In this document: positions 8,712-18,137 of the stretch, piece by piece
Position numbering within the stretch: the first letter of the stretch is position 1
How the letters are laid out: each line of letters opens with the position of its first letter
The notes under the pieces: generated by a model
The model's database searches: none
What the model saw: the letters and a program-made list of their open reading frames with translations, nothing else
Told to the model about the DNA's origin: nothing
Assembly: GCF_023734095.1 (NCBI RefSeq)
Contig: NZ_AP024620.1
Span: 2,786,501-2,850,500, forward strand
DNA: 64,000 nt
Source: Moorella sp. Hama-1
GTDB taxonomy: Bacteria > Bacillota > DSM-521 > Neomoorellales > Neomoorellaceae
Direction of reading: 5' to 3'
Translations under genes and position numbers: made by a program

Positions 8712-9158
8712 TTATTTATGAATTACCAGGTTTACGCCGATCAATAGTAATACTATACCCACTATGCGAATTAAATTTAAAGTAACACGTGGAGCCCCAA
8801 ATAACCCATATTGATCAATTATTGCTGCCATAATCAACTGTCCTGTTATGGCAGACGAAAGCACCCCTCCCGCGCCAAGTATGGGAATAATCTTCGTCAT
8901 ACTAAGTACGACGGCAGCGCCGATTACCCCTCCGAAATAATAAATGGGTTTTATCTGGCCTAAGACCTCTAACCTGAAGGGTTCTTTCGTTAACAAATGG
9001 AATATGATGACTGAGAGGATGAGCACAAATGAACCAATTATAAAAGATATAGTCGAAGCAACCAGCGAACTAGTATATCTGGCAAGGCCTGCGTTGATTA
9101 CCGGTTGAATCGCCCATATAGCTCCGACACCAAAGGCTAAAAAGAAAAATACAAGCAT
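8712..9158 (-). CDS. Small DMT-superfamily permease (YdcZ/DUF606 type)
   Basis: A 148-residue hydrophobic protein with five probable membrane helices, the size of a single half of a normal EamA/DMT exporter. The order of helices and the LGAGGVLSSAITGQLIMAAI segment fit the DUF606/YdcZ family, members of which occur singly or as pairs; only one is present here, so it would have to act as a homodimer. It lies between the cyanuric acid hydrolase gene and the NCS2 permease, separated from the former by a strong hairpin. Substrate unknown; export of a pathway end product such as urea or an amide is only a guess. Confidence 0.7.
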   Translation of the reverse strand: MLVFFFLAFGVGAIWAIQPVINAGLARYTSSLVASTISFIIGSFVLILSVIIFHLLTKEPFRLEVLGQIKPIYYFGGVIGAAVVLSMTKIIPILGAGGVLSSAITGQLIMAAIIDQYGLFGAPRVTLNLIRIVGIVLLLIGVNLVIHK

Positions 9159-9190
9159 TAATTCACCTCAAGTCATCATTTTGGAAAATT

Positions 9191-9219
9191 GTGGGGAGGG
9201 CTACACCAGTAGCCCCCAC
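9191..9219 (-). terminator. GC-rich hairpin after the hydrolase gene
   Basis: Just downstream of the hydrolase stop on the minus strand, GTGGGGGCTAC pairs with GTAGCCCTCCCCAC across a TGGT loop, followed by AATTTTCC. It could be a partial terminator or an RNA-stabilising hairpin lowering expression of the two downstream permease genes relative to the enzymes. Confidence 0.6.
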
Positions 9220-9224
9220 ACGTC

Positions 9225-10328
9225 CTAGGCTCTGGCAATAACTGCAATTGGTCCACCGCCATCGGGCCCTTGATGCTCTGCGCCACCGGAAACATATACC
9301 ATGGGGTCCTTTACCACATTGGCAATTACTGCGTTTACTACCGCTCGCGCCATTCGGGTATGGTTGATATCGGAATCATCGAGCATTGTATTGCGACGAC
9401 CCCTTACCGTACCATAAGATGCAGCTTCAGCTTTGGCCAGTACATTGACAATCTTGCTGAGTTCATCAGCTGTCGGACAACAATCAAATTTTAACCCGGC
9501 ATCCTTAAGAGCAGCGCGTACCGCATCTGCGTCAATGGCGTCTTGCATAACTGAATGTCCTATGACTAAATCACTGGCACTATGAACAGAGTTACCGACC
9601 AGAATGATTTCATCTTTTAGGAGTTCAACGCCAGCCGAAGTGGAAGCCACACTGGAATATAAACTCCAATCATGGCAAATAACATCGTTGTTAATCTTGC
9701 TTGCAGATATTTCGCCTAGTGCAATAGCAACCCCTAATGCTGATGCTCCGCGTGAATAGGCCATTGACTTATAAGTGTCATTAACTACTACTTCATGCCC
9801 TCGTCGTTTTGCGTCTGCAATTCTTTCCGCCGTTAAAAGCGGACATTTTATTTGAACAAAGTGAACGTCCCGGGGATCGGTTATCATAGCATTAACCATG
9901 GCTTCCTTTACCGCCCGGGCTACCTCATTTACCTGTTCCATCCGCCCCAGTTCTTCTGGCAAGAAATCTCTCGTGAAAGCAACACCTACCGCTAACCGTT
10001 TTCCCTGTTTAGCAGGTTCTTGTACATCTTTCCGGACAAAAACAGTAAGGTGCGGTGTCATTACACCTTCAGTACCACCTGACATTACGAACGCAACTTT
10101 TCGAAGAACTTCATTAGAGCTTATTCCCATTTTTTCGGCCAGGTAAACTGCTAAAGACTGTGTGGAAAAACCACGGGTAAAATCATTAACGCAGCCATTA
10201 CCTTCTGTTTTTCCCAGAATAGCAACAATCTCGTGCGGGTTAATTGTTCCTGCATCAATCATAGCCGCCAAGCCACTGACATCATCCGGTGACGCCGTTG
10301 CGATACGGAAAACCTCTACCTTTTGCAT
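9225..10328 (-). CDS. atzD: Cyanuric acid hydrolase / barbiturase family ring-opening amidohydrolase
   Basis: Opens s-triazine or pyrimidine-trione rings by hydrolysis; known members convert cyanuric acid to carboxybiuret or barbiturate to ureidomalonate. The 367-residue length fits this small family, which is built of three repeated units each bringing a Ser-Lys pair to one active site. Candidate pairs from the motifs are K40 ([10 protein letters not shown]) with S83 (MSGGTEG), K161 (VQIKCPLL) with S231 (ASTSAGVE) and K299 (VLAKAEAAS) with S347 ([15 protein letters not shown], also the metal-binding loop). From memory the sequence is very close to the thermostable enzyme characterised from Moorella thermoacetica. 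No biuret hydrolase or allophanate hydrolase is nearby; instead the gene follows an AllFGH-like set, pointing to a different fate of the product. The stop is TAG at the usual family length. Confidence 0.9.
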   Translation of the reverse strand: MQKVEVFRIATASPDDVSGLAAMIDAGTINPHEIVAILGKTEGNGCVNDFTRGFSTQSLAVYLAEKMGISSNEVLRKVAFVMSGGTEGVMTPHLTVFVRKDVQEPAKQGKRLAVGVAFTRDFLPEELGRMEQVNEVARAVKEAMVNAMITDPRDVHFVQIKCPLLTAERIADAKRRGHEVVVNDTYKSMAYSRGASALGVAIALGEISASKINNDVICHDWSLYSSVASTSAGVELLKDEIILVGNSVHSASDLVIGHSVMQDAIDADAVRAALKDAGLKFDCCPTADELSKIVNVLAKAEAASYGTVRGRRNTMLDDSDINHTRMARAVVNAVIANVVKDPMVYVSGGAEHQGPDGGGPIAVIARA

Positions 10329-10365
10329 TTTATATACAATCCTCCTCTTTTGATAAAATATCCAT

Positions 10366-11778
10366 TCAACATATAACCTCAGCGAGGCGCTTTAACGCTA
10401 CAATAAAGCATTCCATGGGAGCACGGACAAGGCCAGCCCCGATCTGCCCAATACCGGCTTTGCGGTGGGCAATACCTGTATTGATTATAGGGCATATACC
10501 TGTTTCAACAACCTTTAGGACGTCAATACCTGTCGGCGTAGGTCGAAAATCCAGATTGGGAATGTTATAATCGGGATTTGCCGTTAAAGTGATGTTATAC
10601 ATCTCCCGGGTATAGTTAAGGGCGTCCTCAGTAGTTCCACCCACAAATTGAACAATGGCCGGCGCTGCTGCCATGGCGAAACCACCAAGACCACACGTTT
10701 CAGTAATAGCGCTATCACCAAGGTCAGGGTTGGCTTCAGCATCGCCGTACCCGGGGAAATACAGACCTTTAACAAAAGGGGCTGGGGCTGTAAACCATTC
10801 GCCACTGAGGCCGCTTACACGGATACCAAATTCTACACCATTGCGCGCCATAACTGAAACAAGGGTGCTGCCGGGTACTCCATGGGCAGCGTCAAGACTT
10901 GCCTTGCATGCCGCCATGGATATATTCAGGTAAAAGTGATCATTTTTCGCCATGAAAAGGGCAATTTCCTCTAATTTATCGGGTGTGCATGTCTTTACCA
11001 AAGCAGGCATCAAGGTTCGCGTCAACAACGATGTAGCCGCCAGGTTACGGTTATGGCATTCATCTCCCATCTGTAAGGCCTTTGCAGTAAGAGTTTTAAG
11101 ATCTATACCACCTATTGAACGGATAGCTTCCCGTAGGGCTGGCGCCATGACATCACGAAGCCAATGTAACCGATCAATGACTTCAGGAGAATTGGCACCA
11201 AATCTTAGAACCTTGCCCAGGCCCTCATTGAAATTGGAGTAAGCCCGGTTCCCAAAGGTTTCATTTTCGATAACAAACACAGGCATCGACGCCGAAATAA
11301 CCCCGGCCATGGGCCCGACAGCACCATACTCATGACAGGGAGCAAACTTTATTTCACCACTGGCAGCTAGTGCTTCAGCTTCCCCTACATCATTGGCCAG
11401 GCCTTCATATATAAGAGCACCGATAACAGCCCCCCGCATAGGACCGCACATTTTGCTCCAAGTAATCGGTGGTCCAGAATGCAAAAGCATCTTGCGCTCA
11501 AAACCCGGGATCTCTTCACCAGCAAGCCCAATATCCACTAGCTTGGGACGGGACTCCAAGAGGCGGCTGATGGCTTGTTGGTTGGCATTATTTATAACAT
11601 CGGTATGTTCCTCTAATAATGACAATAATCTGATGAGATCCGGATCGCCGTTGGCAGGCGGCTTCCACTCTACATGAACATTGGCAACTCCAAGGGAAGA
11701 CAGATCACGGGCAAAAGAATCAAGTCCCAAGTTTATTACTTTGACGGGACTTTTAATTAAATCTTTACTTAAAGTCAC
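10366..11778 (-). CDS. allG: DUF1116 protein, AllG/YlbE-like transcarbamylase subunit
   Basis: Large DUF1116 protein. In E. coli the FdrA, YlbE and YlbF trio (AllF, AllG, AllH) was shown to form oxamate transcarbamylase, which makes carbamoyl phosphate from oxalurate; this gene is the YlbE counterpart. Conserved stretches include [55 protein letters not shown] and [20 protein letters not shown] place the start at GTG 11778 (470 residues), which has GGGGGTG five bases upstream and overlaps the FdrA stop by 14 bases, typical of translational coupling; an open frame extends 52 codons further up but only shadows fdrA. The gene ends 38 bases before the hydrolase start. Confidence 0.85.
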   Translation of the reverse strand: MTLSKDLIKSPVKVINLGLDSFARDLSSLGVANVHVEWKPPANGDPDLIRLLSLLEEHTDVINNANQQAISRLLESRPKLVDIGLAGEEIPGFERKMLLHSGPPITWSKMCGPMRGAVIGALIYEGLANDVGEAEALAASGEIKFAPCHEYGAVGPMAGVISASMPVFVIENETFGNRAYSNFNEGLGKVLRFGANSPEVIDRLHWLRDVMAPALREAIRSIGGIDLKTLTAKALQMGDECHNRNLAATSLLTRTLMPALVKTCTPDKLEEIALFMAKNDHFYLNISMAACKASLDAAHGVPGSTLVSVMARNGVEFGIRVSGLSGEWFTAPAPFVKGLYFPGYGDAEANPDLGDSAITETCGLGGFAMAAAPAIVQFVGGTTEDALNYTREMYNITLTANPDYNIPNLDFRPTPTGIDVLKVVETGICPIINTGIAHRKAGIGQIGAGLVRAPMECFIVALKRLAEVIC

Positions 11779-13345
11779 AGTTACACCCCCGATTCTCATG
11801 TAGCTTAATGACTTTCGCTGCCACCCTTGCTGCTTCGGCATTGGAAGGTAAGACAAAAATCTTTTCTTTTTCAAGGGTCCTGACTTGTTCACTAAGAGGT
11901 TGCGGGTCTGCTTCTGTACCGCAAACAAAGGCAATTATTGCCGGGTGGTTCTTTGGATAAGCGCTCCTTGCCCGGGCCACTGAGCTGGCTAATTCACCTG
12001 CCGGGTCGGAATGGCTCCCATAACCTGCTACCACGTCGCAAAGGATAACTCCTACTTCCGGGTCTGCATATTCCTGTAGCAAGCGTTCGTTGCGGGGCAA
12101 GGGATCGATCATCGGATGAGGACGTCCTCTTGTAAATTCGTCATCTCCTAAATCCACGATTGTATGCTTATGGCTTTCCCTGGCAACAGGTAACTTCAGT
12201 TCCGGTTTGAGCGGAATATTTGAAAATACATCCCCGATGATACCGTTAACTATTACCATGGCCTCATCAGCCAGGGTACCACCCGTAAACAGGCCCCGAA
12301 TATAGCGCTGGTCGGGCTCCAACTTGCTTTCTATTACTACTATCTGCTCCGTAAAGTCCCCCCAGAAGTTTTCCGGCATGTTAATTGCTTCCTCTCCATT
12401 GGCCAAGGCTACCGCTTTGTACGCTGCATCTTCGATAGTTGGGGCACCTATAACCCCAGCATATTTAAAACGGCTTAAATCACCCTTAAGCAAGCTCACA
12501 ACTACAGGTTTCTTGCATTTTTTAACCCTATCTATTATCTTAATTGTTGTTTTAGGTCCGGCTGGTTTCGATACCAGCAAAATAACCTCTGTTGAAGGAT
12601 CATCTTCAAGGAGATCTATACCTTGCAGCATCATCAACCCGCCGACAGCATCTGATAGATCTCTCCCTCCCGTGCCAATTGCATGGGAGATACCGCCTCC
12701 CAGGTGATCAATTAAAACCGTTGCCTCCTGAATACCAGTCCCCGAGGCACCGATAATTCCTATCTTACCGCGGGCGACAATGTTAGCAAAGGCTAGGGGT
12801 ACGCCGTTGATGATCGCTGTTCCGCAATCCGGCCCCATTACTAGCAATCCCTTTTTAGTTCCAATTTGTTTTAACCGAATTTCATCCTCCAGTGTAACAT
12901 TATCGCTAAATAAATGAACATTTAGCCCAAGGTTAAGTGCTTTAATCGCTTCTGCAGCGGCATATGTGCCTGGTACGGAAATAAGCGCCAGGTTGGCATC
13001 GGGTAAAGCCTCAACCGCGCTACGTAAAGTTTTGGGGAGAATTTGTTTGCCATTCGCTTGTTTCGCCGTAGAATTTGTGAGGAGATTTTCTGCCAATTCC
13101 ACAGCCTTGGTTGCCTGCTCTTCAGTAGCGGCAGCTACCACTATTGCCAAGTCGTTTGGGTTAGCATTGGCTACTTCCGGTACAAGCATACCTATATCTT
13201 GTAAAGTACCTTTATTCATCTCTGTTGCCATTACAACGGAAGCTTGTTGAACTCCATCTTGTTTACGAAGTTCAGCAGATAACTTCATTAGTTTAACAGA
13301 ATCCTGATATGTTTTTGGCTTAATTAGCCAACGAATAACCACCAA
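11765..13345 (-). CDS. fdrA: FdrA/AllF-like acyl-CoA synthetase-fold protein
   Basis: A 526-residue protein with the fold of succinyl-CoA synthetase alpha subunits, the FdrA/AllF member of the three-part transcarbamylase. Visible parts: a nucleotide-binding Rossmann region with SVPGTYAAAEAIKAL (about 123-137), MGPDCGTAIINGVPLAFAN (about 170-188), the glycine loop GIIGASGTGIQEATVL (196-210) and ISHAIGTGGRDLSDAVGG with H221 at the position of the phosphohistidine region of the alpha subunit. The C-terminal third is a second ligase-like domain (DVVAGYGSHSDPAGE). GTG start at 13345 follows AGGAG and overlaps the DUF2877 gene by 26 bases; the end overlaps the DUF1116 start. The three genes are clearly translated as a unit. 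Confidence 0.85.
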   Translation of the reverse strand: MVVIRWLIKPKTYQDSVKLMKLSAELRKQDGVQQASVVMATEMNKGTLQDIGMLVPEVANANPNDLAIVVAAATEEQATKAVELAENLLTNSTAKQANGKQILPKTLRSAVEALPDANLALISVPGTYAAAEAIKALNLGLNVHLFSDNVTLEDEIRLKQIGTKKGLLVMGPDCGTAIINGVPLAFANIVARGKIGIIGASGTGIQEATVLIDHLGGGISHAIGTGGRDLSDAVGGLMMLQGIDLLEDDPSTEVILLVSKPAGPKTTIKIIDRVKKCKKPVVVSLLKGDLSRFKYAGVIGAPTIEDAAYKAVALANGEEAINMPENFWGDFTEQIVVIESKLEPDQRYIRGLFTGGTLADEAMVIVNGIIGDVFSNIPLKPELKLPVARESHKHTIVDLGDDEFTRGRPHPMIDPLPRNERLLQEYADPEVGVILCDVVAGYGSHSDPAGELASSVARARSAYPKNHPAIIAFVCGTEADPQPLSEQVRTLEKEKIFVLPSNAEAARVAAKVIKLHENRGCNCDFK

Positions 13346-14231
13346 CCTGCATCTCCTTTCCGTTTTCCAAAGCCCACAATAAACCCATAGTAGTATCTGT
13401 ACCTGAGGAAGCTCCTCGTACTAAAAGCTTCTTTATTGTGGTATAAATATTTCCCTTCCTCCCTTCTGCTATTTCTGTCAATAGTATCGTAAGCGGTTCC
13501 ATGTAATACCCCGCACAAGCCCACTTAATATGTGCCTGGCTGATTTCGTTCGTCATTGCAAGGCAAGATAACATGACAGACTGCAGTATTTTCTTTATAT
13601 CCCGTGCGCGAGAGTTTTTAGTGGCTATCAATTCCAAACCGCTCATATAACCTACGAGTAAATCGTCCCCGGAGGGAGTTAGCCCCGGCCCCAAACCTAA
13701 AAGGGTTTTAACCGCTTCTGAAGCGCAAGATTGCCAATCCCCCTGACCCCAGCTGGCCCGCAATAGATCAAGGCCACGTTTTCCCCTTTGCGCAATAACC
13801 CTCTCTAAAGGGTCACAGGCTCCCGTAACATTAAAATTGGTGATGTATAGCATAGGCCCTTTACCAAAGGTAGACATAAACGACCACAGGGAAGCAAAAT
13901 CCATGCATTCGAGATCAATGTTTAGCGTGGGACTAATGCGTTCCGCATAAATCCGGTCCTCAAGGAGTAAAACCGATTTCTCATCGCAAATCCGGGCTTT
14001 ATTAAAATCAACGTAACCTCCCGACATCACCCGACGGCGTAAGGCACGCCAAGCCGAATCCTCTAGTAACACATTGATTGGCCCTTGACCTATGGACCGG
14101 TCTCCTACACAAATAAGTCCATCTTGAGCCTGGCAATAAAAGGAGCGCTTGGATACCGAGATCACTTCAGCCCTGAAAGCTAATCGGCCAAGATTCTCCC
14201 ACGCTCCAATGCCCACGGAAAGGGCTTCCAT
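13320..14231 (-). CDS. allH: DUF2877 protein, AllH/YlbF-like transcarbamylase subunit
   Basis: A 303-residue DUF2877 protein, the third component of AllFGH-type transcarbamylases. The family hallmark LLGLGPGLTPSGDDLLVGY lies near residue 190 and a C-terminal RGASSGTDTTMGLLWAL follows; both look like ligand-binding loops. It lies 24 bases downstream of the transporter gene and overlaps fdrA by 26 bases. A second, decayed DUF2877 N-terminal piece occurs 4.5 kb away (around 19.2 kb). The subunit assignment rests on the conserved trio; the actual carbamoyl donor in this organism is unknown and, given the neighbouring hydrolase, may not be oxalurate. Confidence 0.8.
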   Translation of the reverse strand: MEALSVGIGAWENLGRLAFRAEVISVSKRSFYCQAQDGLICVGDRSIGQGPINVLLEDSAWRALRRRVMSGGYVDFNKARICDEKSVLLLEDRIYAERISPTLNIDLECMDFASLWSFMSTFGKGPMLYITNFNVTGACDPLERVIAQRGKRGLDLLRASWGQGDWQSCASEAVKTLLGLGPGLTPSGDDLLVGYMSGLELIATKNSRARDIKKILQSVMLSCLAMTNEISQAHIKWACAGYYMEPLTILLTEIAEGRKGNIYTTIKKLLVRGASSGTDTTMGLLWALENGKEMQVGGYSLAN

Positions 14232-14255
14232 ATTGCTTACCCCTTTACACAGCCA

Positions 14256-15491
14256 TCACAAGAAGAGACCAAGTATTATAAGAACCCCAAGAACCCCAAG
14301 GACATACGGTGCGTTGTTACGGACAACGCTTTCAATTTCCATTTCAAACGTCTGCGAGAGAGCAGCAACGTTAATTTGAACAGGACTCATCTGGGTACCC
14401 ATACCAATCGCCAATGCCACAAGTCCCATTTGTAAAGGCGTTAACCCAATAGCAGACAAAACTGGAACGACCAGGCTGATAACACCCACACTATATGCGC
14501 CAGCGGGCACAGCTACAAGGAAGCCCGCTAGGAGCGCCGCCGGTATGAAGATAAAAGCTGGCGCACTCGCGGCAATTTGGGCTATATATTTAAAAGTGCC
14601 AATTTCCGCAAGGATATTAATGAACCCCAGAAAAACACCGATGGCAAATAAGCGAGTGAGGATAAAGGAAGAGCCCTGGATTAAATTCTCAGCCACCTTA
14701 TCCATAGAGGATTTTGTCAAAATGATGGCTAGTACAAGTGTGCTGACCATATTAAAAGGCGGAGTGAAAACGTGGTAACCGCCAAACAGCTTGTTTAAAT
14801 ATGTCCCCGCCACAACTACAATGATAAAATAAAGGGGTGGAATGGCTGTTCTTACCATCTGTCCCGTAGGCATCGTTTCCTTCTTTTCTTCTTTTAAGAG
14901 ACTGCCTCGCCGCCAGACACCGTAAGCAGCCAGGGCAACACCTATAAGCCAAAATAGGACAGTCAGGGGGAACATCTGGGAAACATATGAACTGACATCA
15001 ATCCCGGCGATTTTAGAAAGAGTGGCGCTTTCTGCAGAAGCAGGGGATGTTTCAAAACTCGCGGCCGTTGCAATTGCCATCCCTGCGATTAGCTCAGGCA
15101 CCGCCCCTACAGCGGCAAAAGCCAGGGGCCCGGTTACCATAGTATTGCCTGCGCCGAGACCGGCAGCATAAGTTGCTAGCGCCTGGATGATTACGATAGC
15201 TGCCGCGACAAGGTATACCTTATTGCCTACTACCTTTCGGCTCAATCTAAGCAAGGCGTCAAACCCGCCGGTTTTGGCCACGGCAAGGGCTGTCGCGGAA
15301 TACATAATTGGCACCGTCATGGACATCATACCCGGGATGGCGTCCATAATTATCTTTGTCGCCGACGCCAAGCCCACACGCCCGATAATCATCGCTACGA
15401 TAGCGCCACTGATACCGGCAATCATCATGTGCTTTTTCATAATAAGAGCAGCGATAATAATTAAAAGCGGTAGAATTACGATTACACTCAT
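14256..15491 (-). CDS. Polytopic ion-transporter superfamily permease
   Basis: About 411 residues with roughly ten to twelve hydrophobic helices and paired re-entrant-like segments (LGAGNTMVTGPLAFAAVGAV and a later GMGTQMSPVQINVAAL), typical of the ion transporter superfamily (anion symporters, DctM-like and gluconate-like carriers). ATG at 15491 is chosen because GGAGGA lies seven bases upstream; a longer frame starts inside that ribosome site. It is the first gene of the island operon, directly before the DUF2877 gene, so it probably carries an organic anion that enters or leaves the pathway. Precise family and substrate cannot be read from sequence. Confidence 0.7.
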   Translation of the reverse strand: MSVIVILPLLIIIAALIMKKHMMIAGISGAIVAMIIGRVGLASATKIIMDAIPGMMSMTVPIMYSATALAVAKTGGFDALLRLSRKVVGNKVYLVAAAIVIIQALATYAAGLGAGNTMVTGPLAFAAVGAVPELIAGMAIATAASFETSPASAESATLSKIAGIDVSSYVSQMFPLTVLFWLIGVALAAYGVWRRGSLLKEEKKETMPTGQMVRTAIPPLYFIIVVVAGTYLNKLFGGYHVFTPPFNMVSTLVLAIILTKSSMDKVAENLIQGSSFILTRLFAIGVFLGFINILAEIGTFKYIAQIAASAPAFIFIPAALLAGFLVAVPAGAYSVGVISLVVPVLSAIGLTPLQMGLVALAIGMGTQMSPVQINVAALSQTFEMEIESVVRNNAPYVLGVLGVLIILGLFL

Positions 15492-15537
15492 AAATTTATC
15501 CTCCTCCATATAAATAATTACTATAAATAATCAAAAG

Positions 15538-15615
15538 CGGGGAATAAGAAATAGTCTACAGTTTAGTATTAAATTAGTTCAGGTAGTTTCAATCCACCTA
15601 CCTTCCTCACCCCGC
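15538..15615 (-). promoter_or_regulatory. Structured 5' leader of the catabolic operon
   Basis: On the minus-strand transcript GCGGG at 15615-15611 can pair with CCCGC at 15542-15538, extended after a small internal loop by UGAGGAA with UUUCUUA. Inside is a second hairpin GGUAG...CUACC (loop about 11 nt). The closing stem is followed by CUUUUGAUUAUU, like a weak intrinsic terminator, about 45 bases before the first ribosome site. This could be an attenuator or ligand-sensing leader. It does not show the conserved core of the purine riboswitch. Confidence 0.4.
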
Positions 15616-15816
15616 AATTGTAGTTTATCATTTGCTAAGATATCGTTTCTATATCAATAGTTGACGAAACACACCCGGATATCTGGTCAAAGATCTACAA
15701 TAACAGGTGCGGTGTTCTCCCTTTAGCCCTGGTAAGGCCTAGGAAAAATTGAACATTGGCTTTCTCGGGCCTTGGAACTATTTTACCGTAGTATCTTGTA
15801 TCTTCCTGAATGCGGC

Positions 15817-15882
15817 TATCCTGAAAAAACGCCCCTTACCATTTTCATCCACTGCTGGTGCCGCCTGGGCGGCATGGGCGTC
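15817..15882. repeat. Palindromic DENGK-type repeat, copy 1
   Basis: One unit of a dispersed repeat, nearly identical to the first unit at 18742. It starts TATCCTGAAAAAACGCCCC and ends with the palindromic core GCCGCCTGGGCGGC followed by ATGGGCGTC. Read on the minus strand it is open and encodes AAQAAPAVDENGKGRFF. It lies in the pucR upstream region. Confidence 0.7.
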
Positions 15883-16074
15883 TAACCTGTAAAAGGTAAG
15901 TTAAATACCTGTTAATACCATTTATAATTTACCCCAAACAAGAGGAGATGCTTTTCTGTTGGCGAATATAAAAAGAAAGTCGGCTGTAAAAACAGCTTAA
16001 TGTACCATAGAATTATTAAATCATTGTTATGTGTACGCACACAAAACGTGCTTGTTTTTTGGAGGTATATACTT

Positions 16075-17724
16075 ATGTTGGGAATATCCGTAAAAGAAGC
16101 GCTTGATTTACCCCAGATGGAAGGAGCAGTACTGCTTGGAGGCGACCAGGGGCTTAATCATATAATTCATTCCGTAAACATTATGGAAGTGCCAGACATA
16201 GAAAATTATATTAAACCCGCAGAGCTTTTACTGACAACCACATATCCTATCAAAGATGATAGGAATGCTCTTGAAAACTTAATACCACAGTTATATAAAC
16301 ATGGGTTAGCGGCTTTGGCTATAAAGCCAGAACGTTACATCCGCGAGATCCCGGAAATAATGATTACGCAGGCTAACCATTATGGGCTTCCCCTAATTAA
16401 GTTACCGAATACTGCTTCGTTTAATGAAATTATAAACCCTATCTTAACGGAAATTCTCAATCGCCAGGCGGCCATCCTTAGTAAAAACGAACAAATTAGT
16501 AAAGCCTTAACCGAAATAATGTTACATGGCGGAGGATTGGCTGAAATCTCGAGAACACTTGCAGGACTGCTGGGTTTACCAGTCTCTATTCATGATCCTT
16601 CTTTCCGGAAGATAGCTTCCTGGTTATCTCCCCGTGATTTTGGTAGTGATAAAAATCGGGCTCTCTCCGAATTTGTAAATGACAATAAACTACTAGCAGA
16701 AACCTTTAATGGTAATAAAGATCAGATGATATTTAACCATACCCACGGGTTTTGTGCTATATGTCGTCCAGTCACTGTTGCCGGCGAAATTTATGCGTAC
16801 TTGTTTATCTGGGACCCAGAAAGCCCTTTTCCCGAACGTCAATTAGTAGGCATTGAGCAGGCAATTACTGCCATCGCACTTGAAATAAGTAAGAGTCGCG
16901 CTATTTTCGATGTAGAGGCTAGATTTAAAAGCAGCTTCATAGATTATCTCATGGACGGTGAGATTACTTCGAGGGAAGACGCCATTGTTTTGGCTGAAAG
17001 ATTTGGTTGGGTAATAGCCGATGGCTTTACAGTAATATTATTTGAATGTGATGACCTCAAGTCTCTTTATAACCTTGATCCAGTAATTACACGTAAAAAA
17101 AGAATAAATATGGTGGAAACGATTAATTCCACTGTTACTTCATTATCCCCGGGTTCGGCCGTTGTCGAGAGAGGAAGCCGGTTAATGGTTTTGCACCGCA
17201 GCCGGCAATGCAAGGACATTAAGGAGTCAAGGCACAATTCCGAAATGTTGGCCCATTATTGCTGTCAAGAGTTAGCAAGACGGTTAGAAACTAGAGTAGT
17301 TGCGGGAATTAGCCGCTTTATTCCTGACCCCATGGAGATTGTTAAAGGCATTACCCAGGCACAACAAGCCCTTGAAATTGGAAGATGCGCTTTTGAGCAA
17401 GGGCAAGTTTTTCACTTTGACGATCTAGGGGTTTACCGCATCTTGTTTACTTCAGACACAGCGGAAATGCGCCGGTTCTACGATGATGTCCTGGGACGTT
17501 TGGTCGTTTATGATCAAGAAAATGATGCCGGGCTAATAGTAACGCTTGAGGCTCTATTCACTAATGAAATGAACCTGCAAAAAACAGCCAAGGCCTTATT
17601 TATTCATTACAATACCATAAGGTACAGGGTAAACCGTATACAACAAATTACTGGACTGGATTTGAAATCTCCTGATGATTGTTTAAACCTGCAGCTTGCT
17701 CTCAAAATTCTTCACATGAAATAG
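16075..17724 (+). CDS. pucR: PucR-family transcriptional regulator
   Basis: Regulator of the PucR/CdaR type, divergent from the catabolic operon it probably controls. The N-terminal PucR domain (about residues 1-125: ISVKEALDLPQMEGAVLLGG, VPDIENYIKPAELLLTTTYP) is followed by a GAF/GGDEF-like middle region and a C-terminal PucR helix-turn-helix (about 485-545: FTNEMNLQKTAKALFIHYN, TIRYRVNRIQQITGLDL). In Bacillus PucR governs purine catabolism, which fits the neighbouring genes. I choose ATG 16075 (549 residues) because GGAGGT lies nine bases upstream; the frame reaches 75 bases further back without a ribosome site. Confidence 0.85.
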   Translation: MLGISVKEALDLPQMEGAVLLGGDQGLNHIIHSVNIMEVPDIENYIKPAELLLTTTYPIKDDRNALENLIPQLYKHGLAALAIKPERYIREIPEIMITQANHYGLPLIKLPNTASFNEIINPILTEILNRQAAILSKNEQISKALTEIMLHGGGLAEISRTLAGLLGLPVSIHDPSFRKIASWLSPRDFGSDKNRALSEFVNDNKLLAETFNGNKDQMIFNHTHGFCAICRPVTVAGEIYAYLFIWDPESPFPERQLVGIEQAITAIALEISKSRAIFDVEARFKSSFIDYLMDGEITSREDAIVLAERFGWVIADGFTVILFECDDLKSLYNLDPVITRKKRINMVETINSTVTSLSPGSAVVERGSRLMVLHRSRQCKDIKESRHNSEMLAHYCCQELARRLETRVVAGISRFIPDPMEIVKGITQAQQALEIGRCAFEQGQVFHFDDLGVYRILFTSDTAEMRRFYDDVLGRLVVYDQENDAGLIVTLEALFTNEMNLQKTAKALFIHYNTIRYRVNRIQQITGLDLKSPDDCLNLQLALKILHMK

Positions 17725-17753
17725 CTTTAAGTTTTAGCATCACCTTTCTAGTT

Positions 17754-17936
17754 TTATATTTGGGTTTTGTAATTAGCCCCACAATGTGCAATCATCCGTA
17801 GGCCGCACTCAATGATGGCGCCAGCGTTGCCGCCTTTACCGGGGGTAACGCCAGCTACCACCCTGGTGCCGTATGCAAGCATTTGTCGGGTGTTGAAGAA
17901 GCACTGTTTCCCGGTAATCCCCTGATTAACACTTTA
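17754..17936 (-). pseudogene. Succinyl-CoA synthetase alpha subunit (sucD) remnant
   Basis: Minus-strand codons [18 protein letters not shown] and [16 protein letters not shown] match the N-terminal CoA-binding part of succinyl-CoA ligase alpha subunits (usually [24 protein letters not shown]). Homology stops after GKGG and the frame ends at 17754. A stop directly precedes the fragment and no start is visible. It is a relic between pucR and other decayed genes. Confidence 0.6.
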
Positions 17937-18137
17937 GCGGTTCTCCAGCCCGCCCGAGGACTTCCCCATATTGATACCCAAATCAATGGCATCTAAATTC
18001 AACTTCTCACTACCCTTAGGCTCTTAAGTCCAGGTGTCTTCGAAAAATGGAAAGAAACTAAACAAACCCATGAAAACCATCATGAAACCAAAGGCTGCCA
18101 ATGACAGCCATTCTTTAAAGAGGTATCCGAGGGCCAA

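Noticed and set aside
15588-15605. GTTTCAATCC-like sequence resembling a CRISPR repeat
   Set aside because: Only one copy is present, with no spacer-repeat periodicity and no cas genes; it is better explained as part of the leader hairpin.
15538-15615. Purine riboswitch upstream of the catabolic operon
   Set aside because: The conserved junction sequences and loop-loop pair of the purine aptamer are not found; only generic hairpins are.
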